Part shown: positions 23,801 through 35,900 of the stretch, one piece after another
Numbering within the stretch: position 1 is the first letter of the stretch
Layout: the number at the start of each line of letters is the position of its first letter
Origin: Simmondsia chinensis
Taxonomy: Eukaryota > Streptophyta > Magnoliopsida > Caryophyllales > Simmondsiaceae
Direction: 5' to 3'
Assembly (NCBI GenBank): GCA_018398585.1
Contig: JAGTTD010000020.1
Location: 22,726,350 to 22,790,349 of the forward strand
Length of the DNA stretch: 64,000 nt
Position numbers and translations under genes: made by a program
The notes under the pieces: generated by a model
What the model was told of the DNA's origin: nothing
The model's input: the letters and a program-made list of their open reading frames with translations, nothing else
The model's database searches: none

Positions 23801-26506
23801 AATTATTCTATTACCTAAAGCAAAAATACTTTTTAAGACTATCTTCATCCTAACAAACAAGATAACAAAATCTAACAAAACAGGGAATTGTTATTTTTAC
23901 TAACTAGTAACCCGGTTTACCCGATAAACCCCTGCCCATAGAACGACCCACACACCACAATAGTCAGTTAAGGCAGAAATTCCTCAGGAAGAAGCTCAAG
24001 GGGGAATCAAACTTCATATATTTTGGCCTAGAGCATCACTATGTCCCCTCACTTGATTCCTACCATTGAGGCAAGGCCCTGACGGATAAACAGAGAATTG
24101 TTATTGCCAGATCAATAGGCATCATTTTCACAATAACTACGTGATTACGATGAATAATAACCTCAAAATTCCACTAAATTATCCCGATAACAACACTTTT
24201 GCCCTCGTAATAACACATAGAATATCATATTTTTTAAAATCATCAAATTTATTCTTGAATGCAGGACATCAGAGTACCCAAGCGTGCAAACGATCTCAGA
24301 AGAACTCATGGAAACCCTACAAGAATTCCTCAAAGACCAGTCCTCTTTCTCGGCTACTTCCGGTCAAACCACCGGTAACAACCTCCTCTTACCGGCTGCA
24401 CCGCCACCAGGGTCCGACTCCACCTCGCCCCCGATGCCACGTGGCTCGTTCGACCGCTGCTCCAACTACAGCGGGTCCCACTGCACCTCATTAGAAGACT
24501 TGATTACTGCAGATAGTGGGGTTAGCCCTACAAGAACATGTTCTGATCCGGATGATAAACAGGAGGAGTTCTTTAGTACTCATGATTCGGGGTCGGTTCG
24601 GTCTGACCCGGGTGATCAGCAACCTGGGTTCGGGTCTGCTAATGATCTAGCCCTTGATTTGTTGTCAGTTGATGATCAAGAAAAGTGTAAGAATTTGGAG
24701 TGCGGAGGGGAAAGAGAGGGGTGGGAGTTAGTTTTAATGGATTCTGCAAAAAACCTGGATTTGAATTCCGTGAAAAATGGTAAAAATGGCGGATTTGAGG
24801 TTCGGGTCGAGCCCGAGCTTGAGTTCTTTAATGGCGGGAGTGATAGTGTTGGTGTGTCATCCTCATTGGAGCAACATTATAATCCTTTCTTGCAAGATTT
24901 GAATAATGATAGTAATGCTAGTGTTGATCTTTTTGGTGCCTTTTATGATGGCGGCAGCATTGGCGGTGGTTCGGTTGGTTTTGGTAGTGGGGGGCCGAGT
25001 GCCGGGTCGAATGTTGGTGGAGAGCTCGGTGGCGCTGGTTGTGGTGGTGGTGCAGCTAGTGTTGATCTTTTTGATGCTCTTTGTGATGCTAACGGCTGCG
25101 GTGGTGGTGGTGGTGGTTTATTGGGTTTCCCGGTTGATTTCGGTAGTGGAGGTGTGAGTGTCCAACGAAATCTTGGGGAAGATTTTGGTGGCAGTGATGG
25201 TGGTGGTTTTTCTGCCGGTTTCCCGGTTGATTTGAGTGGTGGCGGTGCCACTGACCGTGCAGTCCTTTCGGCCACTAGTAGTGATGGTAATGGTGGAAGT
25301 TGCATATCTAGTTTCCAAGCAAATTTGTTTGCCGATTTTGGCAATGCTAGTTCTGGTTCTTTTAATGGTTTTCCGAGTGATTTTGGCGTCGGCAATGGCA
25401 ATGGCAAAGCAAACGGATTGATTGGTTTCCTCGATAATCTAGACATCGGCAATAGCAATTTAAATGTTTCTCCAATATCAACTGAAGGGAAACCGGTGTC
25501 AACTTTCCAAGCAGACGCTGGGAATAGGGGTGACAATAATAAAACCGTTCGTTCTCCGTCGTTTCAAGCTGACTTTGGAAATGGTTGTGGTGCTAGCAGC
25601 ACTGCCGTTCTCCCATCACATTTTGATGCAAAGTTGAACTTTGGAAACGGTGGTAACAGTCATAGCATTGCCAGTCCGCCATCATCGTTTCACGCTAACT
25701 TCATTAATAGCAATAGCAATAGCAATGGGAATGGCAATGTTCATTGCAGCTCTAGCCTTCTATCGACTTTTATGGGTAACAATGGAAGAGTCGACAACTC
25801 ACATCTTGACACAAGCCCTATGCCAACATTTCAGGCCAAATTTGAGTTCACTAGTGCTTATGGTAATTATGATTCCCTATCAATATTTCCGACTAACTTA
25901 GGCTATGGAGGCAACAACAGTAACATCAACACCGTCGTTCAACCCTCTTCTCAGGCCAGCTTCGGACACAGTAATGCCAATTCTCAACTAACTTCCCAAG
26001 CTCACTTCCGATATGGAAACTACGCCAATGCTAGCAAAAATACTCCAAGAACTTCCGAAGCCCAGTTCATTAACCTCAATAATCACAGTAATGCTACTCC
26101 CCTACCAAGTTTCCAGGGCAGCTTCATAGATAGCAACAACCTACACGTCGCTACAGTACAACCGTCTTTCCACCGCCACCCTAAAACTATCACTCCCTTC
26201 GACACCGCCAATCCTCAACCAACTTTTCACGCAGATTTCACCAACGCAAGTACAAATACAACAAGCAACGCAATCGTTCCACCCGGTTCCTTCACAAGCA
26301 ACAATGATATGTTCCCTTCAACACCAACATTCCAAGCAATACCAACATTTAGCACATCAATTCAACATGGTTTTCAAGCAAATGAAAATGACCCATTTGC
26401 TCAACAAAGAGACAATTTTGGGGCTATGGATCAACAAAGTTTAATGAAACAACAACAATTGTGGTTGCAAAATCAAACCAAGATTATAGCAAAGCATTTT
26501 TCATGA
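20878..26506 (+). CDS. ANTH-domain clathrin assembly protein (AP180/CALM type) with long repetitive C-terminus
   Basis: Exons 20878-21224, 22102-22665 and 24265-26506 with GT-AG introns join in frame to 1050 aa. The N-terminal ANTH domain (about residues 1-300) starts MPSKLRKALAAVKDQTSIS and includes WDFTAFVRTFALYLDERLD, SKQFEELCKFYSLCKEIGV and RTSEYPSVQTISEEL. Such domains bind phosphoinositides and place clathrin adaptors on the plasma membrane and trans-Golgi. Downstream are EGWELVLMD (W457), as in the WELAL segment of plant relatives, an NPF motif (510-512) and a DPF motif (1013-1015), classic endocytic adaptor-binding tripeptides. The region from about 530 on is Gly/Ser/Asn-rich, low complexity, with about 14 variants of [S/T]F[Q/H]A. 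Plant relatives I recall are about 550-700 aa, so the tail is long. The gene is intact; the paralogue is not assigned. Confidence 0.92.
22800..23125. repeat. MITE family A, copy in ANTH intron 2
   Basis: Shares AAAAACACTTTT, TTCTACTTTAAA, AGAAGCAGAAAA and AATACCGTCAAAATCT with copies at 51250-51545 and 61505-61800. Ends are GGCCAAGCAG and GTCAAACAAACCC. Confidence 0.55.
23223..23587. mobile_element. Repeat family E, best copy (MITE-like)
   Basis: The left end TTAGGGTTATTTACACCAAAGG and the right end, reverse-complemented (TTAGGGTTATGAGTATCAAAGG in part), match. The interior has TTAGATGCAAGTAACCCACT and GACTCAATTTAAC, shared with the copies at 4712-5035 and 29395-29862. Confidence 0.65.
23643..23782 (+). 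mobile_element. LINE 3'-end fragment
   Basis: T-rich sequence, then TCTCGCTTGTTCAAGTTGCC, GCGACTTTGTCACTAATTATC and poly-A, parallel to 15121-15297. Confidence 0.6.
23905..24085 (-). repeat. tRNA-derived SINE-like repeat
   Basis: Reverse orientation of the repeat at 13393-13565: ACCCGGTTTACCCGATAAACCC, ATTCCTCAGGA, GGGGGAATCAAACTTC and TACCATTGAGGCAAGGCCCT. The last is the reversed tRNA-like head. Confidence 0.6.
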
Positions 26507-26939
26507 TATATTTGATGAATATCTTGTAAAATTCTTTGTAGATTTTTATTTATTTGAGTTTAGTTAATTTCTTCATTGCCTAATTTAGTAAATAATTATG
26601 CTTTTTTTTTTTTTTTTCCTGGAGTTGCATTGTAATTATGTTGTTTTATCAGGGACAATTTTGAAATTTTAAAGGTATAACGTTTTATTAGTGGGCCCTT
26701 TTCTAGTAATAGATGTGCAAGTCAACATACTTATAGCTCCAATTATCCGATATATGTTATAATATCAGTTCATATATGGACATTTCATATTACTTGTGTA
26801 CATATGTGTGCATAATGTATTATATATAGGATGTTATTTCTCTAATGCGTAAGATAAGAAAATATATAATACAATTAATTTTCAAAAGGCGTCCTTAACA
26901 AATTGAGAACACTAAACAACTAGTTTGATTGCTTTGAGT

Positions 26940-28100
26940 CTCGACTGGGATTGCTTTTTTTTCCATAATTGAGAACACGCCCTGCAAATAGGGTGCATCG
27001 GACCAGGGCAAGAAGTATAAAACAAGGAAGGCGAAGGATCAAACACGGAAAAAAAAAAAAAAAAAAAAAAAAAAGGGAAACGGCACCCACACACGAAATA
27101 AAAAACAAACTCCTTCACCCTTGGTTCGACCATAACTTGATATAGTCTTAGACTCTGAGCCACCTCCTCGGGCTTATATGGAAATTAAATGCACCAAGCA
27201 ATAATTGAATAGCCCAAACGCAGGGTAATAGGTGGTTTACCACCCACCTCTCATCCTCGAAAATGACTTTGTTTCTTTACACCAAATTGTCCGAATCACG
27301 ATGAAGAAGAGCATTATCCATGCTCGTTTTTGGAATTCTCCCTTCACATGAAAAGCCATCCATTGTTCAAACAGAGACCTAACGGATCCCACAAGGACAA
27401 GAATGATGCACCACCATTCAATGAATTTGCACCAAATCCACCATGTTACTCGACATCGGAGAAAGAGATGATTGACACATTCAAACTCGTCTTGGCAAAA
27501 AGAGCAAAGTGATTATGCAGGAGGGCTAATACCCAATCAACATAGGCGCTTCCTCATGCTTTGTTTCCTTAGGGGTGCCAAAAACACTAAGAACTCAACT
27601 TTTGCCAGAGAATGATAGTTATCTGTATACCTTACCAGAAAAAGATTTCACCGAGTACCTTTTAATGCAACTGGACATCCAAATAACCATGTCATCTACC
27701 TCGAGTTGGGGACAAGTTACTTCAGCCATTTGAAAGAATTCAGCAACCTGTTGCTCGTCCTCTGGTAAGAAGTAGCGTCTTTGAGAGGACAATCGAATCG
27801 ACAACCCACTTATCATACTCCAAAATTTGATTTTATCACTTCAACGAAGGTCTCGACAATTTCCTGATTCCAATCTTGAGATGTAGCTAAGGCACACGGT
27901 CACAGTAAATACATCAATAAAGTGCCATTGGGTTCCAAAAAGAATTTTCCTTCATTGAATATCTTTTTCACCAGTTGAAGAGTAACAGTCACATTTTTTA
28001 ATCATTGGATCACCCACCTTAAGATCGCCCAGGCGAAGCAAAAAAAAGACTGGTGTCTAAACATCACCAACGTGTTTAGCACAACACGCACCAATTTTTT
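26940..28100 (-). pseudogene. Decayed LINE reverse-transcriptase C-terminus
   Basis: The minus strand of about 27420-27530 encodes CSFCQDEFECVNHLFLRC, the C-x2-C...E...HLF-x2-C signature of the zinc-binding (zf-RVT) domain after plant LINE reverse transcriptases, followed by KRAWIMLFFIVIRTIW. Upstream on the same strand (27619-27816) IWMSSCIKRYSVKSF resembles the usual W....GxYSVKS segment. A stop codon lies just before CSFC. The 3' end near 26955 reads CTCAATTATGG plus poly-A on the minus strand. This is a non-functional relic; the upstream limit is approximate. Confidence 0.65.
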
Positions 28101-28154
28101 CTTAATCAAATACTAGTAAAGGTACTTTCTGCAAAACTAAGAACTAAAATGACT

Positions 28155-28275
28155 GTTGGTCTCTGATTTGTCTCAATGGCTAGGGTGGCAGTTGGCTAAC
28201 CGCGAAACGCAGGTACGAATCCGGCATCTCCCTCTCCTAAGCATTACCGATGCTAAGGGGAAAAAAAAAAAAAAG
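28155..28275 (+). mobile_element. Short tRNA-derived SINE with perfect 10-bp TSD
   Basis: Bounded by TAAAATGACT (28145-28154 and 28276-28285). The 121-bp element has a box-A-like GTCTCAATGGCTAG, a box-B-like GGTACGAATCC, and ends in a poly-A run. Confidence 0.8.
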
Positions 28276-28546
28276 TAAAATGACTAAAAAATGATACAAT
28301 CTTTAATAATATTTCACTATCGGAGCAACATTACGTCTCTCGCAACACTTTGCAAACTTACTAGTATTTTACCATTAGATTAATGTCTTTACAATGTCAC
28401 AGCAATTTTCTAAAAAATGTTTTTAATAGAAGTATTTTTATCTTAAAAATAGCTTTAAGACAAAAGTAGACCCTCGTCTTTTTAATTTTTACCTACCTTC
28501 GGTAATTAATAACCGACAAATTTTATCTTAAAATAAAGGATTTTTT

Positions 28547-29076
28547 ACTGAAAACCACCTACATTTTAAATGAGGTATCAGAAGATCACCCAACTTTTTT
28601 AATTTTTCAAAGTCAAAACTTAAATGTGTTTTAAAAAATTTTCAATGTCACACCTGATTCTGACATCGTTAACTTTCCATCAAATGAAACGCCACTTTTT
28701 GGGGTATTAATATATCAGAACACCAAGTTTAACTTAATTTAATTAAATTATATTAAGTAATGTATTTTACAAATGAAAAAATTATATCATCTTTGAATTT
28801 GTAAAACTGTTAAGGGTTCAACGCGCTGCTACAGGCTTTTGCCAACAAAAAAATTTAGAAGTGTTTTTATTTGTAAACTTGCTTATAATTCCATTGATAA
28901 AAAACAAGTTTTACTTAGGGTAGTTTGGTAATTTCATATTTATTTAGCGAAAAGTTACCGGTGTCAGCATTAGTGTGACATTGAAAATTTTTTAAAAAGT
29001 TTAGATAAAACTTTGAAAAATTAGAAAAGTTAAATGGTTTTCTGATACCACACCCAAAATGTAGGTGGTTTTCAAT
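28547..29076. mobile_element. Long-TIR element (Mutator-like)
   Basis: The left end CTGAAAACCACCTACATTTT and the reverse complement of the right end TTGAAAACCACCTACATTTT begin inverted repeats that can be followed with divergence for about 105 bp (sharing GGTATCAGAA, AATTTTTCAAAGT, AAAATTTTCAATGTCACAC). The interior is AT-rich and non-coding. I could not settle the target duplication. Confidence 0.7.
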
Positions 29077-29394
29077 TAAAAAAAACTCTAAAATAAAACA
29101 CGAACGATTTTTATGAACAAAAAAGAAAGATGAGGGATCAATCTAAACGATCTAACATATATGACGGACTATTTTTAACAAGAAAAAATAATGAGAACCA
29201 ATTTGAACAAATATACAGATATCAGTACATATATGTTGAAAAAAGAATTGAACTCCTTGTCTCTTTTATACCTTTCTACACTTGCACCAAATTAGTTTTC
29301 GCAAATGGCTGGATCATTCATTATCCCAGCCAAGTTCACACAACTCATATTAAATTTCAATTTTCATTTATGATCTGAAAATAATATTCATATT

Positions 29395-29862
29395 TAGGAT
29401 TATTTACGTCAATGGTACTTATACTTTGTCCATCATGTCAATTTAATCCTTGTACAATTTACATTTTTTTCAATTTCGTCCAATGGTAAAAATTCCAGCT
29501 AAGTTAATGAAGTAAGTTTTAACCGCATCATCAAGGAAGATATAAGTAACCTAATACAAGCCCACTCATTGACTCGATTTAACCCCATCCACAACCTAGT
29601 CATTCAAATTTTTTTCATGTACTTTAATTTCATACAACAACAACAAACCCATTGCCTCAAGGCTCCCACCACTGTAGGGTCTCAGAGGGGTGTGAAGTAC
29701 GTAGCCTTAGCCCTTCAGAGTGTTATTCTAAAGGAAGGCTATGTTCGAGGACCCCCAACCTATTTACTTTAATTTCATCATAGTACTAAACAGATTCAAA
29801 TAGAGGACAAAATTGACATAATAAATAAAGTATAAAGGATCTATGATGTAAATGACCCTTAT
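29395..29862. mobile_element. Family E repeat split by a SINE
   Basis: Family E words (ATAAGTAACCTAATACAAGCCC, GACAAAATTGACATAATAAA) lie on both sides of the SINE at 29634-29764. The ends TTAGGATTATTTACG and GATGTAAATGACCC are inverted. Confidence 0.65.
29634..29764 (-). mobile_element. Headless Au-like SINE with perfect 14-bp TSD
   Basis: Bounded by TACTTTAATTTCAT (29620-29633 and 29765-29778). Minus-strand order: AGGTTGGGGGTCCTCG, ATAGCCTTCC, AGGGCTAAGGCTACGTAC, GGGAGCCTTGAGGCA, ending GGGTTTGTTGTTGTTG. At 131 bp it starts where the 5S head of the chimeric SINE would join, so it is the body alone. Confidence 0.85.
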
Positions 29863-29966
29863 ATTTATATACAAAGTACCAGAATTAACATACCTAATAA
29901 CGAATGGTTGAATCAGCAGCTTGAGAAGTTTATCTTTGGGTTCAAGCCATTTCAAACTTTTTTCTA

Positions 29967-32900
29967 CTAAGCAGCCATGACGAGCACTTTGATGGTGCCT
30001 TGGCTGTTGGCGGTTAATAGTGTAGGACTGTCACTCTTCCAACAAACCGCGCTTATGAAGTAGGAACCCATGTCTTCCTCTGCGTCCTCCACATCTTGGG
30101 ACCCGAATTTATGCCATGTCACTGGTTTTGAAATTTCCTACGAGAGAACACATCAAGTTTGGTTTAGCGAGTTGTCAGTGTCGGTAACTTAGGGCCTCTT
30201 TAGTATCATTTTCTATTTGCAGTTTTCAGTTTGCTAAAAACGAATGATCATATTTTGGAAACAATTTTTCTAGTTTTTGATTTCTTATTTTCAGTTTCTC
30301 CTAATTGAACAACTAAAAACAAAAAGTCAAAAACAAGAAAAATAATTTTAGAACATGGTTTTTAGTTTTTCAAAAGTCAAAAACTAAGAACAAAAAACTA
30401 TATCAAACAGGCCTTTAGTATTGAAGAGATCCTCACCTTATGGTATACGAACACTTCATTGGTTTCACTACCGCAAGAGATGTATTCACTGTTTACAGTT
30501 AGTCCCACGAAGTTTTTCTCATTCGTGTGCCCTCTGAAGGTTCGAACCTGCAACATCCATTTACGTCAGAATATGTTTCGATACTATAAATCATGCAAAG
30601 AAACAATAAAATTGTGACGGAAAATGTTTTTGATAAAAAAAAAAAAGTCACAATATTACAAGACATGAGAATCCCAAGTCACTCACCGGCAAGCTATCCT
30701 TGACATCCCATAGCCTTAAAGTGCTATCAGTTGATGCAGACGCAAGCTCATTGGTCGACAAGAACTTTACATAAGAAACAGCTTTTTTATGCCCGCTGAA
30801 TACGTGAACCGGCTGTCTAATGTTTCTTAAGTCATAGTAGTGGATGTTATGGTCCGCTGAACCAACCTGCACAACATGAACTGCCGCGGATCAACTACTT
30901 AGATTGTAAAAGATAAGGGGAATGGGAAGGTACAAGAAGATTAGGATGCAGATACAACCCTACACGAACAATTGCACATATTTAGCCTCTATTAGTTCTA
31001 ACGGAAAATCTTTCTGCCTCAATTCTATCGTTTTTGCATAAATCTCATAAAAAAATTTTAAAATAAAACCATTTTCTTTAACTAGAAAGACAAAAAATTT
31101 TAAGAAAAATATTTTTAATTGAAAATATTTAGGTGCAGAAAAGTCTTCCATGAGGAAAATGTTCTCTATTGGACCAAATAGAACCTCAATGGAACGTTCG
31201 ACCATCTATTTTGCTTGAAGGCAAGGTATTTTCACTCAATCTTTCTAAGCAACTTGCAGATAGGAGGTCAAACCACTATCTTGCCCCAGCGTAATCACCA
31301 GAGTATCATCAGTAAAGCAAAGCAACAAAGCAAAGCAACATTTCCAGTGCCCCAAAGGCTCTCACCTAAGCAAGGTCTGGGGGGTGAATGTACGCACCCT
31401 TCCCCTTTCAAGGTGCTACCCTGAAGGGAGGCTGTTTCCGAGAACCCCCGACCTAGTATCATCAGTGATTGAATTAAAAATACTCTCGAGAACTAGCTTC
31501 GCCATCATGAAGAGACAACATACCGCTACATAAAAGCTGGAACCGGGATTGTATTTGACACAACATATGTTTGCTTTCATGTCGATGTTTAAAACACTAG
31601 CTTCCTGTTTTGTGCACCAAACCTTGACCTGCAAAAAGGAGAAATTAGTACCTGGATATAATCCACCAAACCTGAGTAATGCTTGTTTACCTATTTGCCT
31701 TAGATGTGCCGGTTTTCATATCACTTCATTTGACTTAAGTAGGGTTCTTTTAGAAGTTAGTTCCCTTTGGAAACAGCCCCTCTACAAGGTAGCACCATAT
31801 AGGGGTAAGACTACATATATATTATCCTCCCAAACCCTGCTTTGGCAGAATCTTCTTTGAGGCACTAGATTGTTGTTGTTGTTGAAATTTATAACAAAAA
31901 CAACCACCCAGTGCCTGAAAGGCTTCCACCTAGGCGGGGTTTGAGGAGGGTGAATGTACACAGCCTTACCTATATAGAGTACTCTACTACAGGGAGGCTG
32001 TTTTTGAAGGACCCCCAATCCTAAAAAGCGGATAATGTATGAGATATGTAAAATATTGGCAAAGCAGGCGAGATCTTATATTCTTAGAGAATTTAGTGAA
32101 AGAATTATAGATCTGGCGTTTTAGGCTGATGGTGCAGTAAAGGAGAATCCTTAGAGAAAGACCCTGCACTTTTTTTCAATCTACAATATAAGAACAATAG
32201 TCCTTCCGCTTAGCATTTAAAGAATGATGCACATACCAATAAATCTACAATATAAAAAAGACACCATACTAAATACACATTTCTTTAGGGCCTATTTTGT
32301 GACTTTTTATTTGCAACTTTTGATTTTTTTTTTTAAACTAAAAATTAAGTTTAGGAAATGATTTTTTCTGATATTTTGTTTTTAGTTTTTAGTTTTTTTC
32401 TACGTTGAGTGGAAATTGAAACAAAAAACAAAAGCAAAAACAAAAAAGAATTCGTTTTTTTTTTTCCATTAACAAAAAATAATCATTTTCAAAACCTAAC
32501 TTTTAGTTTTTCAAAAACCATTTTTTTCCATTAACAAGAAAAAATCATTTTCAAAACCTAACTTTTAGTTTTTCAAAAACCAAAAACTGCAAACAGAAGA
32601 AAACAATACCCGACACAACCTTACTTTCCCTATTAGTTGCGATTCTTTTTCAGTTCAATCATGCATAACAATGAGGGCATTCTCCTCACAGGAATTCGAG
32701 TTCATGGATCTCTAGGTCAAAGAATACAGCGATTTTAATGTACTCTAGACCCTTATTCATGTTACACGTGAACATACACCTCATAATCCTTTCTTCCTGA
32801 GAGCTCGTTAAAGTTGTAACACAGCTTACTCTAAAATTTTGTTTGAACTAGGGCAATTTTTAAGAGAATATGACAGAAAGTAAATGAAAGAAAGAAACAA

Positions 32901-35900
32901 CAGAAAATCCCTTTTCATTCTTTTTTTTTTTTTTTTGGAGAAACAAACATTTTAATCAAAAAGAAAAACAAAATCAGAATTGCATATAAGAAGTGGTCAG
33001 ATTGTGGAGTACAACAACAATCAACCTAGTGGCTCGACGGTTCCCACATATGCAGGGTCTAGGAGGGAGGGATGTACATAGCCTTACCCCTTCAGGGTGC
33101 TACCCTAAATGGAGGTCGTTTCCGAGGAAGAATTAAACCAACAAATTGAAGGAAAAGACAAGATACTGACTAAAATAGATGGAAAAGACTTCGTTTTTAA
33201 CCCAATACTATCCTCCTCAAACTTCCCTTTTACTTCTGATAGGAAATTAAGATTTCTAAAGATCAATTATGTTTTCCCTTCTTTTTAAATACTTTCCCAT
33301 GACATTTTCCATAGGCTCACAAAAAAAAAAAAAAAAGACTATGTTTTACTATGATCACACGTCCAACTCTTTTATTATCGACATACCTTGCAATCATCAC
33401 TGCCGGATACCAGCATAGAAGGCTCTGTACGCGAAAAGTCGACGCTCCATGCCCGTTTTTCATGTTCTTCATATTCCATTACGCTCTGCACAAGAGGTTC
33501 ATAAGTACTAGGGTTGTAAATGAACTTAAAACCTAATGTTTGATAACGATTCACATTCGAAATCAATCAGGGCACATGTGTATTCGTTTTCGGGGCTGGG
33601 TAGCTTACCAAGCTGAATTCGAGCAGACTCGATAAACTTAACAAGCCTCGTTTCAAGTAGGGGATGCTTGACTAGCACATGTTCGCCAACAATTTAATAA
33701 AGGCCTGTTAAAAGCTCGATAAGGATCAATAATAACCCATAAATGGTTCAACAATGGCTTAATAATAACTCAATAGCTCGAACATGGTAAAGTTCAACCT
33801 AGAAGCTAGCTCGGCTCGATTATGAGCTCAATTTGACTCGATAACAAGGCTCAATTATATTCACGAGCCGAGTATTGAACACACTAATATCTTATCCATT
33901 CGAGCTCGAACAATAGCGTGAAAGCTCAATAAAAGCTCAGCTCGAACTCCAACTCGCTAATCCATGGAGCACCCCTACTAATAGTGTCAAATTAACATAC
34001 AAGGATGATTGAACCATGCAAGGAAGTTAACCTCAACACATCTACACTCCGGTGTGTACCTGTCGCGTAGTAACGTCCCATACGGTAACTATTCCCTCGT
34101 AATCACTACTAGCTATCTGATTCTTCGTAAACTTGTTCCAGCTTAAGCAACTAAGCTTGGACAATGTTGACATCTCCACAACAGGGCAGTGAACCTCTGC
34201 CGGTTCATTCACTACCTGAAACAGGAACCAAGAACATTATAACTTCAACAGCTTAAAATACGCCGGAGAAAGCAGCTGTGTAAAGATCTCAGAATATGAA
34301 ATTATGTTTATACAATGAAGATTAGTAGTTTTTATAACTAGTAACGTGGTTAAGGAAAAAACTTGGGCTAATGCAGAAGCCCATAAATAAAATTACCAAT
34401 GATGATCACCAGCATTAACACTTGTCTACTAGGAAAAGAATTTGAACCCACAACTCATATATATATATCAAGTCTGAAGAAGAAGGCATGACAGGGAGAT
34501 GAGGGATAAAGGGCTTGTATGGTATCGTTTTTGTTTGTAATTTTTGGTTTTTCAAAAACTAAAAGTCCATATATTTCTTATCGAGCATTTTTAACCCTTG
34601 TTCGATAAGATTTTAGTGTGTTCGATACACGGCTCGGCTCGGGTCATTAAGCTTATCAAGCCGAGTCGCGCTCGTTATCAAGTCAAGTCGAGCTCGTTAT
34701 CGAGCCCAATCGAGTTTAAAACCGAGGCAACCTCACAACGGAGTCCAGCGAGTTAAAGAGCCGAGCATTTTAAGTTCCTATCGAGCCATTATCGAACCAT
34801 TTTTGAGCCAATACCAACTATTATCGAGCTCGTATCGAGCCCCTTAATGAGCTCTTATCAAACTGTTCATGAACATTTGTGAGTCGAGCACCCCCCTGTT
34901 CAAACTCCGCTCATTAAGCTTATCGAGCCTGCTCGAACTCGGCTCGATAAGCTATCCAGCCCTAATAATGAGCACAAACGAGCCCTAATCAATTTCGAAC
35001 AGGAGTAGTTCATCGAACGTTTGGTTCGTTTACACCCCTATAAGGTATTTACTTGAAGGCCTTGGTAGAACCGTACTAGGATTTGTGGGATAGTAAAATC
35101 CTATCATGCTCTTATCCCTTAGTGTCATTTAATTTCAACTGATCGCACAATTCTACAAAATCCGGGTTTCACTTAGAATCGGAGTCAATCAACAACTATG
35201 GGTCATAGAACTATAAGTTTCTAAGCTCCGGATCGAGAGTTTAATAACCCATGAATGTAGCAATAAGAGACATGCTGACTAACATACAATAACACAACAA
35301 TATCACAGCCCAGATAAAAAGAACCACCATAAAATCTTGATGTTAGATGCTCACCGAAGAGAAATCAAAAACCTTTATTCTCCGGGAAACTCCTGCAGTT
35401 GCAAACAACTCGTCGTCACGGTCAAACTCTATGCTGCAATATAGAGAAAATTGTATTCAATTTATGGAGAAAAAATGAAGCAGAACTTGATGCAGAGAAG
35501 GAATAGACATGCATCGCACATACAATACAACCATGCTTAAGAAGATAGAACTTTACATGTTTGATTAGATCTATGCCATTTAATTCAATCATTTCACAGT
35601 AGCAAATTCTGAATGAATCAGCAGTCTAAAGCCAGATGGCAGATATTACACTAATCAATCCGAGACCAATGGTTCATTTGGATTGACAGAAATCATTTCT
35701 CCTATTTCGATAATTCTCTTTTTTGAATAGCCAGGAAAAATAGGCTAGAGAGAATTTTTTCCTCGGTTAGGGAGAAGATGACTTGCTCTCAAAGAAAAGG
35801 AATGGTATTTTCCTTCATGAGAGGGAAAACTTTTTTTGTTTAGATCTTACACCCTTCAAATCAAACTGAAATAATCAAATGGATCAAAAATGATTTGTAT

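Noticed and set aside
24943..25536. 197-codon minus-strand open frame
   Set aside because: Antisense shadow of the Gly/Asp-rich coding exon of the clathrin-assembly gene; it is Pro-rich as expected from the reverse of Gly codons.
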